64,000 nt of DNA from Flocculibacter collagenilyticus (GTDB lineage Bacteria > Pseudomonadota > Gammaproteobacteria > Enterobacterales > Alteromonadaceae), in NCBI RefSeq assembly GCF_016469335.1, contig NZ_CP059888.1, positions 868,001-932,000 of the forward strand, given 5' to 3'. Shown here piece after piece: positions 12,406 to 22,261 of this stretch (its first letter is position 1; the number at the start of each line of letters is the position of its first letter). Position numbers and translations under genes: made by a program. The notes beneath the pieces are model-generated. The model did not search any database, was not told the origin of the DNA, and saw only the letters and a program-made list of their open reading frames with translations.

Positions 12406-13230
12406 ATGGCTTTAGTTAAATGTAAACCTACGTCTGCTGGTCGTCGTCACGTTGTTAAAGTAGTGAACAATGACTTGCATAAAGGTGCTCCATACGCTCC
12501 TTTATTAGAGAAAAACTCTAAGTCTGGTGGTCGTAACAACAATGGTCGTATTACAGTACGTCACGTAGGTGGTGGTCATAAACAGCACTACCGTCTAATT
12601 GACTTCAAACGTAATAAAGATGGTATCCCTGCAAAGGTTGAGCGTCTTGAATACGATCCAAACCGTAGTGCAAACATTGCACTAGTGCTTTACGCAGACG
12701 GTGAGCGTCGTTACATCATCGCTCCTAAAGGCATGAAAGCTGGTGACAGCATTCAGTCTGGTAGCGATGCACCAATCAAAGCAGGTAATGCATTACCAAT
12801 GCGTAATATTCCTGTAGGTTCTATGGTTCACAACGTTGAACTTAAACCAGGTAAAGGTGCTCAAATTGCACGTTCTGCAGGTGCTTACGTACAAATTCTT
12901 GCACGTGAAGGTCAATATGTAACATTACGTCTTCGCTCTGGCGAAATGCGTAAAGTATTGTCTGACTGTCGTGCAACTATCGGTGAAGTTGGCAATGCTG
13001 AGCATATGCTTCGTTCACTTGGTAAAGCAGGTGCAAATCGCTGGCGCGGTATTCGTCCAACAGTTCGTGGTGTTGCTATGAACCCGGTTGATCACCCGCA
13101 CGGTGGTGGTGAAGGACGTACTTCTGGTGGTCGTCATCCTGTTACGCCTTGGGGTGTTCCTACTAAGGGCTTCAAGACACGTAAGAATAAGAGCACGGAC
13201 AAATTTATTGTTCGTCGTCGTAATAAGTAA
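12406..13230 (+). CDS. rplB: 50S ribosomal protein L2
   Basis: 274 residues. L2 is needed for subunit joining and peptidyl transfer. The C-terminal signature [14 protein letters not shown], with the functionally important His, is intact. The start has a strong AAGGAGGG ribosome binding site. Confidence 0.98.
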   Translation: MALVKCKPTSAGRRHVVKVVNNDLHKGAPYAPLLEKNSKSGGRNNNGRITVRHVGGGHKQHYRLIDFKRNKDGIPAKVERLEYDPNRSANIALVLYADGERRYIIAPKGMKAGDSIQSGSDAPIKAGNALPMRNIPVGSMVHNVELKPGKGAQIARSAGAYVQILAREGQYVTLRLRSGEMRKVLSDCRATIGEVGNAEHMLRSLGKAGANRWRGIRPTVRGVAMNPVDHPHGGGEGRTSGGRHPVTPWGVPTKGFKTRKNKSTDKFIVRRRNK

Positions 13231-13238
13231 ATGAGTGA

Positions 13239-13523
<285 letters not shown>

Positions 13524-13533
13524 GGGGTGAATT

Positions 13534-13866
13534 ATGGAAGCATTAGCTAAACACAAATTTGCCAAAGGTTCTGCTCAAAAGGCTCGTTTAGTTGCGGATC
13601 AAATCCGTGGTTTAACAGTTGAAAAAGCGTTAGAACTTTTAGCTTACAGCCCAAAAGGCGCGGCTGAGCTTGTTAAGAAAGTACTTGAGTCTGCAATTGC
13701 AAACGCAGAGCATAACGAAGGTGCTGATATTGACGAGCTTAAAGTATCAAAAGTATTCGTTGACGAAGGTCCAACTATGAAGCGTATCAAACCACGTGCC
13801 AAAGGTCGTGCAGATCGCATTCTTAAACGTACTAGCCACATTACTGTGGTCGTATCGGATAACTAG
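13534..13866 (+). CDS. rplV: 50S ribosomal protein L22
   Basis: 110 residues. L22 lines the exit tunnel opposite L4; its beta-hairpin ([20 protein letters not shown], residues about 82-101) is the segment where macrolide-resistance changes occur in other species. Starts 10 bases after rpsS with a GGGG-rich ribosome binding site. Confidence 0.98.
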   Translation: MEALAKHKFAKGSAQKARLVADQIRGLTVEKALELLAYSPKGAAELVKKVLESAIANAEHNEGADIDELKVSKVFVDEGPTMKRIKPRAKGRADRILKRTSHITVVVSDN

Positions 13867-13878
13867 GAGATATAAGTA

Positions 13879-14583
13879 ATGGGACAGAAAGTTCATCCTA
13901 CTGGTATTCGCCTAGGTATCACGAAACCTTGGGTTTCAACCTGGTATGCGAGTACAAAAGAATTTCCTGAGCACTTACATGGTGATCACAAGGTACGTCA
14001 ATTTTTAACTTCTAAGTTAAAAAGTGCATCAGTATCTAAGATCGTTATTGAGCGCCCAGCTAAATCAATTCGTGTAACAATTCACACAGCTCGTCCTGGT
14101 GTTGTTATCGGTAAAAAAGGTGAAGATGTAGAGAAGCTACGTCAGCACGTATCTAAACTTACAGGTGTTCCTGCTCAGATTAATATTTCTGAAGTTCGTA
14201 AGCCTGAGTTAGATGCACAATTAGTTGCTGATGGCATCGCTAGCCAACTTGAACGTCGTGTTATGTTCCGTCGTGCTATGAAGCGTTCGGTTCAAAATGC
14301 TATGCGTCTTGGTGCTAAAGGTATCAAAGTTGAAGTTAGCGGTCGTTTAGGCGGTGCAGAAATTGCACGCTCTGAATGGTATCGTGAAGGTCGTGTACCA
14401 CTACACACTCTTCGTGCAGATATCGATTATGCAACTTCAGAAGCCTTAACTACTTACGGTATCATTGGTGTTAAAGTTTGGATATTCAAAGGTGAAGTAT
14501 TAGGTGGTCTTCCACTTGCTAATGCAGAGCCTAAGCAAACTAAAGCTCCAAAGAAAGGTAAAAAAGGCGCTAAGCAGGGGTAA
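13879..14583 (+). CDS. rpsC: 30S ribosomal protein S3
   Basis: 234 residues. S3 is at the mRNA entry site and has helicase activity with S4 and S5. The KH domain GXXG ([12 protein letters not shown]) lies near residue 77, and the C-terminal domain ends in a Lys-rich tail ([13 protein letters not shown]). Between rplV and rplP in the canonical order. Confidence 0.98.
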   Translation: MGQKVHPTGIRLGITKPWVSTWYASTKEFPEHLHGDHKVRQFLTSKLKSASVSKIVIERPAKSIRVTIHTARPGVVIGKKGEDVEKLRQHVSKLTGVPAQINISEVRKPELDAQLVADGIASQLERRVMFRRAMKRSVQNAMRLGAKGIKVEVSGRLGGAEIARSEWYREGRVPLHTLRADIDYATSEALTTYGIIGVKVWIFKGEVLGGLPLANAEPKQTKAPKKGKKGAKQG

Positions 14584-14589
14584 GTTACG

Positions 14590-15003
14590 ATGTTACAACC
14601 AAAACGTACTAAATTCCGCAAAATGTTTAAAGGCGGAAACCGTGGCTTAGCACAAACAGGTAACAAAGTTAGCTTTGGTACTTTCGGCTTGCAAGCAACG
14701 GATCGTGGTCGTATGACTGCGCGTCAAATTGAAGCAGCTCGTCGAGCTATGACTCGTCATGTAAAACGTCAAGGTAAAATCTGGATTCGTGTATTCCCAG
14801 ATAAGCCTATTACCAAGAAACCTCTTGAGGTTCGTATGGGTAAAGGTAAAGGTGGCGTTGAATACTGGGTTGCTCAAATCAAACCTGGTCGTGTTTTATA
14901 CGAAATGGAAGGTGTTTCTGAAGAGTTAGCTCGCGAAGCATTTTCTTTAGCAGCTGCTAAACTACCATTTAAAACTCGATTTGTAACTAGAACGGTGATG
15001 TGA
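14590..15003 (+). CDS. rplP: 50S ribosomal protein L16
   Basis: 137 residues (136 in E. coli). L16 helps place the A-site tRNA; the loop around Arg81, hydroxylated in E. coli by YcfD, is present as [15 protein letters not shown]. The stop codon overlaps the rpmC start by one base (TGATG). Confidence 0.98.
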   Translation: MLQPKRTKFRKMFKGGNRGLAQTGNKVSFGTFGLQATDRGRMTARQIEAARRAMTRHVKRQGKIWIRVFPDKPITKKPLEVRMGKGKGGVEYWVAQIKPGRVLYEMEGVSEELAREAFSLAAAKLPFKTRFVTRTVM

Positions 15004-15194
15004 TGAAAGCTAGCGAATTAAAAGACAAAAGCGTTGAAGAGCTTAACGCTGAACTTCTTGAGTTGCTACGTGAACAGTTTAACCTGCGCATGCAAGCAAG
15101 CACTGGTCAGCTAGCTCAAACACATACGCTTAGAGAAGTACGCCGCAACATTGCGCGCGTTAAAACTGTTATTAATCAGAAGGCAGGTGCGTAA
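15003..15194 (+). CDS. rpmC: 50S ribosomal protein L29
   Basis: 63 residues, start at the ATG 15003 ([14 protein letters not shown]), as in E. coli; the GTG three bases earlier is not needed. L29 is a two-helix protein by the tunnel exit. Its stop overlaps the rpsQ start (TAATG). Confidence 0.98.
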   Translation: MKASELKDKSVEELNAELLELLREQFNLRMQASTGQLAQTHTLREVRRNIARVKTVINQKAGA

Positions 15195-15442
15195 TGAGCG
15201 ATACACAACGTACACTTCAAGCACGTGTTGTTAGCGACAAAATGGACAAATCTATTGTTGTTGCGATTGAGCGTTATGTGAAACATCCAATCTATGGAAA
15301 ATTCATGAAGCGTACAACTAAGCTACACGTACATGATGAAAACAACACTGCGGCAGAAGGCGATTTAGTATCAATCGTTGAATGTCGTCCAATTTCTAAG
15401 AAAAAATCTTGGAACTTGGTAAATGTAGTTGAAAAAGCTTAA
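15194..15442 (+). CDS. rpsQ: 30S ribosomal protein S17
   Basis: 82 residues. S17 is a primary 16S rRNA binding protein with an OB fold ([20 protein letters not shown]). It is the last S10-operon gene and is followed by a strong terminator, not by rplN, the usual first gene of the spc operon. Confidence 0.98.
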   Translation: MSDTQRTLQARVVSDKMDKSIVVAIERYVKHPIYGKFMKRTTKLHVHDENNTAAEGDLVSIVECRPISKKKSWNLVNVVEKA

Positions 15443-15464
15443 TCTCTCGTAGATAAAGCATTTA

Positions 15465-15499
15465 AACGGCTCCTTAGCGAAAGTTAAGGAGCCGTTTTT
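15465..15499 (+). terminator. Rho-independent terminator of the S10 operon
   Basis: A 12-bp perfect stem AACGGCTCCTTA / TAAGGAGCCGTT with a GCGAAAGT loop and five T, 22 bases after rpsQ. It closes the operon fully. Confidence 0.92.
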
Positions 15500-15539
15500 G
15501 TTTGTAGGCAAGGACAGTATATGGTGGAGGTGATTGTCG

Positions 15540-15710
15540 CTAATTGGTAATGAATAGCATTACAGTAAAGAACCCGATAATTAACGCATTAAAGGCGAAA
15601 ATATAGATGAACCCCTTGATGCCTTGTTTAATCGTCCAGCCATTATGACGTAAATAAAGCCACCATAGAAAACTCATAATTAATGGTAGTAACGCAAAGA
15701 TCTTAATCAT
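15540..15710 (-). CDS. Small membrane protein, 56 residues
   Basis: A short open frame on the minus strand, MIKIFALLPLIMSFLWWLYL..., with two hydrophobic helices (about residues 4-20 and 33-53). They are separated by a short polar loop, RHNGWTIKQGIKG. Codon use and the clean two-helix pattern argue for a real inner-membrane protein. The ribosome binding site is weak (AAAAAGAA). It fills most of the space between the S10 terminator and the next regulator. Function unknown; I have a faint memory of similar short hypotheticals in Alteromonadales but cannot verify it. Confidence 0.6.
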   Translation of the reverse strand: MIKIFALLPLIMSFLWWLYLRHNGWTIKQGIKGFIYIFAFNALIIGFFTVMLFITN

Positions 15711-15879
15711 TTTATATTCTTTTTATATATTAATAACTAAAGATTAGCGAATTAGCTAGCGGACTTCAATTGTGAATCTTTCTTTTCATTTTTTTTGGTA
15801 TCTACTTGTTTCTTGTGATGGAAAAGGGTATTTTCTATCCTGTACTGATTTTAGGAAAATAGGCACAATAGGATATTGA

Positions 15880-16944
15880 ATGGACGAGTTGTCAAAATTA
15901 GCAGATATTCTTTTTACAGATGGCGTAGAGCAAAATAGATGGAGCTATGTTGCTTCATATATGGCTCAACTATTTGAGGCTAATCACTGTGTGATTACAC
16001 TACGTGATGTTGCTATACCTGAAAGTAAGTTGTTTATTGGTATGAATGGACAGCATGCAAATAAGCTTTCCAGTGAGATCTCAAATCCTACCCACCCATT
16101 ATTTAGTGATTATGTTCGGAACAGTAAAGTCGGTAAAATAATTACGAAAGCCGATATCATCGTTGATGAAGCGAACTTAAATATAACGAACTTAGCCGAC
16201 GGCGCTGACATTGATAGCTATATTGTTTCGCCCGTGTTTCGAGATAACGATGTTGAAGGTTTGGTGACGTTGACTCGCGGAGTTAATCAAAAGCCTTTTG
16301 ATCAAAAAGAAATGGAAGGCCTAAAAGGTTTTTTACCTATTTTCCGCTGGATATTCCTGTTAGTTAAAAAAAATCATGAAATTGAACAGGCGAGTATTAG
16401 TCAGGGCATTGTTAATGCGATTGATGTTCCTACAGCGTTAATTAAAGCGACTGGTGAAATTGAAAGTTATAATCAGGCTTGTAAGTCATTAATTGATAAT
16501 CAGCCTTCCGTATGGGTTGAACAAAACAAACTGGGCTTCGAGCAGTCGAATATCGGTGCCGAACTTCAAGCGTACTGTGAACAACTGGCTTCTGAGACAC
16601 AGCCTTTGCCTACTAAGCTGATAAAAGTGGCAGAGAGCTCTTGGGAGTGCACTATTAAACTCAAATCTATAGTGCTGCCTAGCTCGGATGACAACTATGT
16701 ACTATTGTCGGTAAATAATCAAAATAAGGTTGTGCGTCGTAAGTGCTTCAAAGAATTATTTAAATTATCTCCGGCAGAATCTGAAATTGCAGTTTACTTA
16801 TCACTTGGCCTAAGCCTAGGCGAAGTAGCAGAAATTAAAAATACCTCAAAGCATACTGTAAGATCTCAACTAAAAGGTATTTTTAGAAAAACCAGCACTC
16901 ACTCCCAAAACGAACTCATCGCTTTATTGAATTTTGTTTGTTAA
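15880..16944 (+). CDS. LuxR-family transcriptional regulator
   Basis: 354 residues. The C-terminal 65 residues form a LuxR/GerE helix-turn-helix: FKLSPAESEIAVYLSLGLS, then EVAEIKNTSKHTVRSQLKGIF with the recognition helix near residues 322-338. The first 160 residues resemble a GAF-like sensory domain, and the middle part (about 175-280) a degenerate PAS-like region. There is no receiver domain and no autoinducer-domain signature, so the signal is unknown. AGGA lies 11 bases before the ATG. It has no obvious operon partner. Confidence 0.8.
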   Translation: MDELSKLADILFTDGVEQNRWSYVASYMAQLFEANHCVITLRDVAIPESKLFIGMNGQHANKLSSEISNPTHPLFSDYVRNSKVGKIITKADIIVDEANLNITNLADGADIDSYIVSPVFRDNDVEGLVTLTRGVNQKPFDQKEMEGLKGFLPIFRWIFLLVKKNHEIEQASISQGIVNAIDVPTALIKATGEIESYNQACKSLIDNQPSVWVEQNKLGFEQSNIGAELQAYCEQLASETQPLPTKLIKVAESSWECTIKLKSIVLPSSDDNYVLLSVNNQNKVVRRKCFKELFKLSPAESEIAVYLSLGLSLGEVAEIKNTSKHTVRSQLKGIFRKTSTHSQNELIALLNFVC

Positions 16945-16961
16945 TAAATTTACTCTAGCAA

Positions 16962-17073
16962 TATACCCGAAATAAGGTATAGTAAGTTTTAAGCACGTTG
17001 TAGCGGCTTACGCTGCTGCAATAGCTAATGCACATAACTATTAAAAAAAGCAAGTATAACTCTTTACTATACC
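16962..17073. promoter_or_regulatory. Repeated TATACC half-sites upstream of the XRE gene
   Basis: TATACC (16962-16967) and GGTATA (16976-16981) form an inverted repeat with an 8-base spacer. CTATACC occurs again at 17067-17073, just before the XRE-family gene. These may be operator half-sites for autoregulation; this is only inferred from position. Confidence 0.3.
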
Positions 17074-17087
17074 GGGAGAGCGGAGTA

Positions 17088-17324
17088 ATGATGAGTAAAA
17101 CCGTTTCGTCAGAAGAAAACGGCATTTTAACACAGTGGTTGAAAGATAAGCGTCAAGAAAAAGGTCATACTATGCGCAGTTTGGCTGAAATTTTGGGCAC
17201 ACCCCATTCGTTTGTAGGGAAGATTGAGAATCAGGAAAGACGACTGGATGTGGTTGAATTCATTCGCTATTGCAATGCCTTGGAAATTGATCCAATTGAA
17301 GGACTAAGTAAGGTTTATAAGTAA
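17088..17324 (+). CDS. XRE-family helix-turn-helix regulator
   Basis: 78 residues from the ATG at 17088, which follows a GGGAGAGCGGAG ribosome binding region; an upstream GTG/ATG at 17028 in the same frame lacks one. The HTH_3 fold fills the protein: MRSLAEILGTPHSFVGKIENQERRLDVVEFI, residues about 35-65, is the Cro/C1-type helix-turn-helix. No partner toxin or antitoxin gene is next to it. Likely a small DNA-binding repressor; target unknown. Confidence 0.8.
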   Translation: MMSKTVSSEENGILTQWLKDKRQEKGHTMRSLAEILGTPHSFVGKIENQERRLDVVEFIRYCNALEIDPIEGLSKVYK

Positions 17325-17340
17325 TTAAACAAAATTAGAG

Positions 17341-17380
17341 TGGCTGTTTAATCATGTGATTCAGCAGCCATTTCTTTTCA
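17341..17380 (+). terminator. Possible terminator after the XRE gene
   Basis: TGGCTG (17341-17346) pairs with CAGCCA (17365-17370), with an inner AATC / GATT helix, followed by TTTCTTTTC. The structure is imperfect, so confidence is low. Confidence 0.4.
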
Positions 17381-17518
17381 TCTACTTTCTTACCGCTATT
17401 TAATGCACAACAATAAAAGATACCTCTCAGACCTCTTTAAGCATTCTGTAAATTAGAGCCTATAAGATACACAGCCCTCAAGATTCAATCATCTTAAGTT
17501 CACACATCTCACACTTGG

Positions 17519-18901
17519 TTATGTGGCATTGCCGTTCTCACGCTCAAGCTGAGCCACTTTATGACGAATGCTATATAAGAAGACAAGACTCGGGATCACC
17601 ATAAAAGCAGTTATGATGAAAAACAGTGCCCAGTTCCCATCCATTAAATCTACAAACCAACCACTTAACGAGCCTAGGGAAACACGCCCGAATGTACCCA
17701 GAGAAGCCATTAACGCGTATTGACTTGCGGTGAATGCACGGTTGCACATTAATGAAATAAAGGCGACAAACGCAACTGAGGCCCACGCACCAGTAAAGCC
17801 ATCAATGAGGACTGTAATGGCGAATAGCGCTTTGTTAGGCCCTACAACGGCCATTAAAGCAAATAGTAGATTGCTGGCACTCATTGCAATACCAGCAATA
17901 AATAAACCTCTCACGATGCCGTAGCGAATAGTGAATAAGCTGCTAATAAAAGCGAAAATGATAGTAACCCACCAATTGAGCAACTTGGAAAAGTAGCCAA
18001 TGTCGGTATTGGTAAAGCCAATTTCTTTGTAGAAGACAACGGACATGCGGCCAAGATACGCTTCGCCAATTTTAAATAAAAATACAAAGAAGAGTATTGA
18101 AAGAGCGGTTTTAGCGCCATTACGACTAAAAAATTCTCGAAAGGGTTCAATAATGGTCACGCTAAGCCAAGTTAGAAAGCGGCGAGCGTTACTTGTTGAC
18201 AGCTGTTCAGTAAAGAGCATTTTCTGGTGGGCTTGTTCTGCGTTTTGTTGTAGCTGTTCCCGTTTGGTGTTGGGCTCTTTACTAAAAAAAATGGTTAGCA
18301 TTAATAAGCCCATAATTCCGGCTAATACTAAGTATACATCAGCCCAAGACCAGCCCGGGCGATCGGCTAGGAAGAATGGGATACTGCCTAGTCCACCAAA
18401 GCCTGTCCACCAACCGCTGGTTGCCATGGCAGCACCAGCAGTTAATTTATCTTTTTCATCGTCATTAATAATATCAATGCGATAGGCGTCAATAGCGATA
18501 TCTTGAGTGGCAGATGAGATAGCAATACCCAATGCCACTAAGCCTGCAAAATAGAGGTGATTCACTACATCTACATAAGAAAGGTACACACAACCCAACA
18601 CGATGCAGCATTGAGTTAGAAAAATCCAACTTCTTCGTAGGCCCAATAATTTTGTAAGAAGCGGAATTTTTATTCGGTCTAAAAGCGGTGACCAAAGGAA
18701 GTTGATTGAATAGGTTAGAAATACCACGCCAAAAAAACCAATTGCACTGCGCGATAAGTCCGCTTCTTTTAGCCACGCAGTCATGGCAGAGCCAATCATC
18801 ACCCACGGAAAGCCACTTGCCATACCGAATAAAAAAATACTTAATAAACGTTTATCTTTGTAGCACCGAATATGCTGTGAAAATGAGTGTTGCTTTGTCA
18901 T
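17519..18901 (-). CDS. ampG: AmpG-family muropeptide MFS permease
   Basis: 460 residues, about 12-14 hydrophobic helices. AmpG imports anhydro-muropeptides released from the cell wall for recycling. The N-terminal block FGMASGFPWVMIGSAMTAWLK..., then FLWSPLLDR and SSATQDIAIDAYR, match AmpG signatures (GFASGLP, FLWSPLMDR, SASQDIVFDA in E. coli). The yajG-like and bolA genes lie within 6 kb, the same company ampG keeps in E. coli, which supports the call. Some Alteromonadales carry several AmpG-like permeases, so the exact substrate is not proven. Confidence 0.8.
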   Translation of the reverse strand: MTKQHSFSQHIRCYKDKRLLSIFLFGMASGFPWVMIGSAMTAWLKEADLSRSAIGFFGVVFLTYSINFLWSPLLDRIKIPLLTKLLGLRRSWIFLTQCCIVLGCVYLSYVDVVNHLYFAGLVALGIAISSATQDIAIDAYRIDIINDDEKDKLTAGAAMATSGWWTGFGGLGSIPFFLADRPGWSWADVYLVLAGIMGLLMLTIFFSKEPNTKREQLQQNAEQAHQKMLFTEQLSTSNARRFLTWLSVTIIEPFREFFSRNGAKTALSILFFVFLFKIGEAYLGRMSVVFYKEIGFTNTDIGYFSKLLNWWVTIIFAFISSLFTIRYGIVRGLFIAGIAMSASNLLFALMAVVGPNKALFAITVLIDGFTGAWASVAFVAFISLMCNRAFTASQYALMASLGTFGRVSLGSLSGWFVDLMDGNWALFFIITAFMVIPSLVFLYSIRHKVAQLERENGNAT

Positions 18902-19063
18902 GAATGAGAAGTCAGCTTTATTATTGTTTGGTACTGCAAGGCTAAGCGAAACTAAAATTAGGGTGCTAAAGGTGATGAGTAAGCCAAAAAAGCAGCTTAC
19001 TTTATCGTAAGTTTTTAAATAGTAACGAACAGTTTGCAGAGAATATCTTGTGTAGGCTTTAGA

Positions 19064-19390
19064 CTACGGCCTAATGCCTACACAATCAAGTGGATACTGA
19101 CCTTCGCCTTCAAGATAGTCAATACAAGTTGATAACTCGGATTGCAAATATTGATCACTTAATAAGGTATTTTCAGACCAAAAGCTCAGTTGGTGCAGTA
19201 AATGCCAAAATACACGTTCCTTGGTCGTGTATGGCTCTTTTAGTTTAATGTTCACTTGAGACCACTCTTCAAGTGTGTCCCATAAATACAACTTTATCTC
19301 TGAGTAGCCGATCTGGCGAGATAAAAACGCTTTTACATAAAACGTCAGTTGCCTTGCTTTATGTTCTATAAAATCATTTACATTTATCAA
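19064..19390 (-). CDS. Conserved hypothetical protein, 108 residues
   Basis: Read from a TTG at 19390 because AGAAGGGG lies seven bases upstream of it, an ideal spacing. The longer frame up to 19417 would place this ribosome binding site inside the gene. The protein starts (M)INVNDFIEHKARQLTFY and ends with a Cys-containing PLDCVGIRP. It is soluble, rich in Trp and Leu, and probably all-helical. I recognise the style of a short conserved gammaproteobacterial family but can assign no function. Confidence 0.7.
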   Translation of the reverse strand: MINVNDFIEHKARQLTFYVKAFLSRQIGYSEIKLYLWDTLEEWSQVNIKLKEPYTTKERVFWHLLHQLSFWSENTLLSDQYLQSELSTCIDYLEGEGQYPLDCVGIRP

Positions 19391-19756
19391 CGCATAACCC
19401 CTTCTGAAAAGACACAAAACAACAGTCAGAAGTTCAATCTCTATCTTGTGAGCGTATTGAAGTTAGATTGTGAATACACTGTATTGCATTAATGTACTGC
19501 TTTATTTGTGAAGGCTACTTAAGCAATTCTAAAGTAAAGCGCACATATTAATTGCAACGGGTATAGACATTTTAAACGCTATTATTATTTTTGAGAGATT
19601 GTTGAAGACTCTTACCGTAATGCACAAGGGTCTATTGCCCTTTAATTGTCTAAGCTCTAAATTTTTCAGTTTCAGTATAGTGCATCACGGTTATTTTCAA
19701 AGCCAGCTTATGAAATAATTGAGCGAATATAGCTAACTTATTGATGAGAATGATTA
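19391..19756. other. Intergenic stretch, no gene seen
   Basis: About 366 bases of AT-rich sequence between a cyclophilin gene and the 108-residue gene. Only a weak AAGGG / CCCTT hairpin (about 19627-19645) stands out. It presumably holds the promoter of the 108-residue gene. Confidence 0.5.
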
Positions 19757-20365
19757 TTATTTTTCTTCATCTACAATGGTGATGGACTTTATAATTACAG
19801 GCGTTTTTGGCACTGTGGGCCAGCCAGTTTTGTCGTGAAAACCAACCTCAACTTCTTGTAGCTTTTCTAAAATATCTTCACCTTCGGCAATATAACCAAA
19901 TACAGCATAACCCCAATCTCTCCCTGGGTTAAGATTGTCGTTGTCTTTTAAATTGAAGAAAAACTGTCGAGTAGCAGTATGGGGATTGAATGAACTGGCG
20001 CGTGCCATTGCTATAGTGCCGTAATTATTTTTATAGCCACTGCCTGACTCATTAAAGATTGGGGCATAAGATGTCATCTCTTCAAACGCGTCAGTATATC
20101 CGCCAGCTTGAGCAACGTAGTTCTTTTCAATACGATGAAATAAAGTGTTGTTGTACTCGCCGTTAACGACGTAGCTTAAGAAGTTATTAACTGTTATTGG
20201 CGCTTTGGTACGATCTAATTCAACAATAAAGTCACCCAATGAAGTGCTAAACTTAACCTGTGGGAATAAGTTGTCTGGTTGAACAAATTCACCTTTAGGG
20301 GCTGCACTTATAGTTAGGCTGAATAGCGCTATTATAAAAAGCGTAAAAGTTGTTATATGCTTCAT
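19757..20365 (-). CDS. Periplasmic peptidyl-prolyl cis-trans isomerase, cyclophilin type
   Basis: 202 residues with a signal peptide (about 1-21, ending ISAA). The cyclophilin core is clear: TSLGDFIVELDRTKAPITVNNFLSYV, then NNTLFHRIEKNYVAQAGGY, then ATRQFFFNL and YAVFGYIAEGEDILEKL. The catalytic Arg of FHRI and the QFFFNL strand are kept. The usual FHRVI..FMIQGG is changed to FHRIEKNYVAQAGG. It is the third gene of the rlmG-yajG-ppi minus-strand set and overlaps the lipoprotein gene by four bases. Role: folding of exported proteins. Confidence 0.9.
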   Translation of the reverse strand: MKHITTFTLFIIALFSLTISAAPKGEFVQPDNLFPQVKFSTSLGDFIVELDRTKAPITVNNFLSYVVNGEYNNTLFHRIEKNYVAQAGGYTDAFEEMTSYAPIFNESGSGYKNNYGTIAMARASSFNPHTATRQFFFNLKDNDNLNPGRDWGYAVFGYIAEGEDILEKLQEVEVGFHDKTGWPTVPKTPVIIKSITIVDEEK

Positions 20366-20952
20366 CTCATATACCCTGCTTGTTGTTGTAACTCTTCGTC
20401 TGCAAGCGCTTCTGTAAGCACATTACTTATTAACATATTTAATTCTTTTTCCAATACAGCGATATCATATTTAAGTGGCCCTTTGTATTGGCTATTTCCT
20501 TGATAAGATTTAGTGAACGTTTGTTGTTGATTATTAAGAGTTAATGTTAACTCAATATAATTTGCTACTTCATGTGATACCGAGCTTTGCTTTACATCGC
20601 TATGTAATTTAGTGATCGCTACATTAAGTACTTTAGTTGCAACCGGATTAAAATTTTTAGCAGGTGTTAAGGCATTTGAAATAAGTTGCTGAGCAGGAGT
20701 GCTAGCACTTATTTTCGCAGTTAATTGGTCATCTTTATGAATAAACGCAATAGCCGGTTGTGCTCTTTCATCAACCACATTCAAACGAAATCCAGAAAGC
20801 TGTGGTGGGATGCTATGTGAATCTAAGCTCGGTTGTAAAATGAGTGACGTTGGCGTTTGGCTACAACCTGCTATGGCTATTGTAATAACACTGACAAAAA
20901 TAAGCGGTAGTGTTTTTTTGAAGGATGTAAGTGAAAGGGCGGGTATTATCAT
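20362..20952 (-). CDS. yajG: YajG-family lipoprotein
   Basis: 196 residues, signal with lipobox IAGC (Cys30). YajG proteins are uncharacterised envelope lipoproteins next to ampG and bolA in enterobacteria. Here bolA lies 2 kb away and ampG 1.5 kb away, which supports the name. The pattern LSGFRLNVVDERAQPAIAFIH and the stretch NYIELTLTLNNQQQTFTKSYQG fit the family. It begins two bases after rlmG and overlaps the cyclophilin gene (ATGA). Confidence 0.75.
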   Translation of the reverse strand: MIIPALSLTSFKKTLPLIFVSVITIAIAGCSQTPTSLILQPSLDSHSIPPQLSGFRLNVVDERAQPAIAFIHKDDQLTAKISASTPAQQLISNALTPAKNFNPVATKVLNVAITKLHSDVKQSSVSHEVANYIELTLTLNNQQQTFTKSYQGNSQYKGPLKYDIAVLEKELNMLISNVLTEALADEELQQQAGYMR

Positions 20953-20954
20953 AC

Positions 20955-22142
20955 TTATTTACTCTTTTTAATTGCCGATAAAATAACAAATTTATGGTTA
21001 GCACCAAGTTGAGTTACAGCGCTAAACATTTTTTTCAGTGTTTTATGGTAGCCAAGATGGCGGTTGCCAACAATTCTTAATTCTCCCCCTGGTTTTAGCA
21101 CACGCCTTGCATCATTGAACATTTGAACAGCAATATGATCGGTAATGGTATTTTGCTGATGAAAAGGTGGATTACATAAGACTAAGTCATAATGATTGTC
21201 TTCTAGCTGGCTTAAACAGTCATTCACCAAAAACTGACAGTCTAGTACTCGTTCCGGTAGGTTTTTTGTAATGGTATCTTTGGCAGATTGCACCGCCATA
21301 TAAGATTCATCAACAAATGTGACCGAAGCGTATGGATTTTTTAGTAACGCGTTCAGACCAATCACACCATTACCGCATCCAAGATCGACCACTTGTTGAG
21401 GTGCAGAAGGCGCGGGTAAGTACTTAATAAATTCACGTGCGCCTAAATCTAAACTATCGCGTGAAAATACGTTTGCATGGTTGATCATTGTATATGGTGT
21501 ATTTTCAAGTTGCCAAGTAGTGGGGAAAGGCGCAGGTTGAGAGGAAATATGATCACATTGGGTGAAAATTAATCGCGCTTTCTTTTTTGCTAACGAAGTT
21601 TTAGTACTGCCTAATACTTCTTCAAATAATGACAGTGTGGAGGTATGAATTTGTTTAACTTTTCCTGCACTGATCACCGATAAGTGTTGATTGTTCAGTG
21701 CAGCAATATTAACTAGCTGACTATGTAAATAGCCTTTATTCTTAGGAACTTTTAATAGAACCATTTCGCATTGACTAGGCAAGCTTTCTAAGCTGGTTTG
21801 CCACACTATGTTACTTGGGTTCAGTCCATTTTTATTTAAATTTAGTTGTGCTGCCTGTTGGGCAATGTATGAGTCTGTTATATGAGTAATTAGTAAATGC
21901 TTAAATAATGCATTTAGCACACACGTAATTGCGCCGAACTGATCATTCAACACAACAATATGCTTTATATTTAGCGTGCTGATTTGCTCACAAACATACT
22001 CAAGTAATAACTCATCTGCTGCGTCCCAAGCCTGTAATGACTTATCAGTCGTATTTTGGGGAAAGCGGTGTAATTCAAGCTCAACATTGACGGGGGTAGT
22101 GGCGTTTGCAGGTGAAAAATTAAATGTAAAGTGGGTATTCAT
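20955..22142 (-). CDS. rlmG: 23S rRNA (guanine-1835-N2)-methyltransferase RlmG
   Basis: 395 residues. It methylates G1835 of 23S rRNA with S-adenosylmethionine. Two domains are seen: a degenerate N-terminal half (LQAWDAADELLLEY, FGAIT, then HTSTLSLFEEVLGSTKTSLAKKKARLIF) and a catalytic C-terminal half. The latter has motif I VVDLGCGNGVIGL and the catalytic NPPFHQQ tetrapeptide region. These match E. coli RlmG in order. First gene of its three-gene minus-strand set and divergent from alkB. Confidence 0.93.
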   Translation of the reverse strand: MNTHFTFNFSPANATTPVNVELELHRFPQNTTDKSLQAWDAADELLLEYVCEQISTLNIKHIVVLNDQFGAITCVLNALFKHLLITHITDSYIAQQAAQLNLNKNGLNPSNIVWQTSLESLPSQCEMVLLKVPKNKGYLHSQLVNIAALNNQHLSVISAGKVKQIHTSTLSLFEEVLGSTKTSLAKKKARLIFTQCDHISSQPAPFPTTWQLENTPYTMINHANVFSRDSLDLGAREFIKYLPAPSAPQQVVDLGCGNGVIGLNALLKNPYASVTFVDESYMAVQSAKDTITKNLPERVLDCQFLVNDCLSQLEDNHYDLVLCNPPFHQQNTITDHIAVQMFNDARRVLKPGGELRIVGNRHLGYHKTLKKMFSAVTQLGANHKFVILSAIKKSK

Positions 22143-22261
22143 TACTTAAGACATGTACTCGAATAATCAGGGTGGTAGAATTGTTACATGCTAATCAGTT
22201 ACTGACTAGTGCAAATTGTTAGATTTACGTAGTTGAGTGAGCAGAGTACGGGTATTTATCT

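Noticed and set aside
18045-18485. 146-codon plus-strand frame inside ampG
   Set aside because: Antisense shadow of a membrane protein gene.
17519-18901. General sugar or drug MFS exporter
   Set aside because: The FASGFP, FLWSPL and SSATQDIAIDA motifs and the yajG/bolA neighbourhood favour AmpG.
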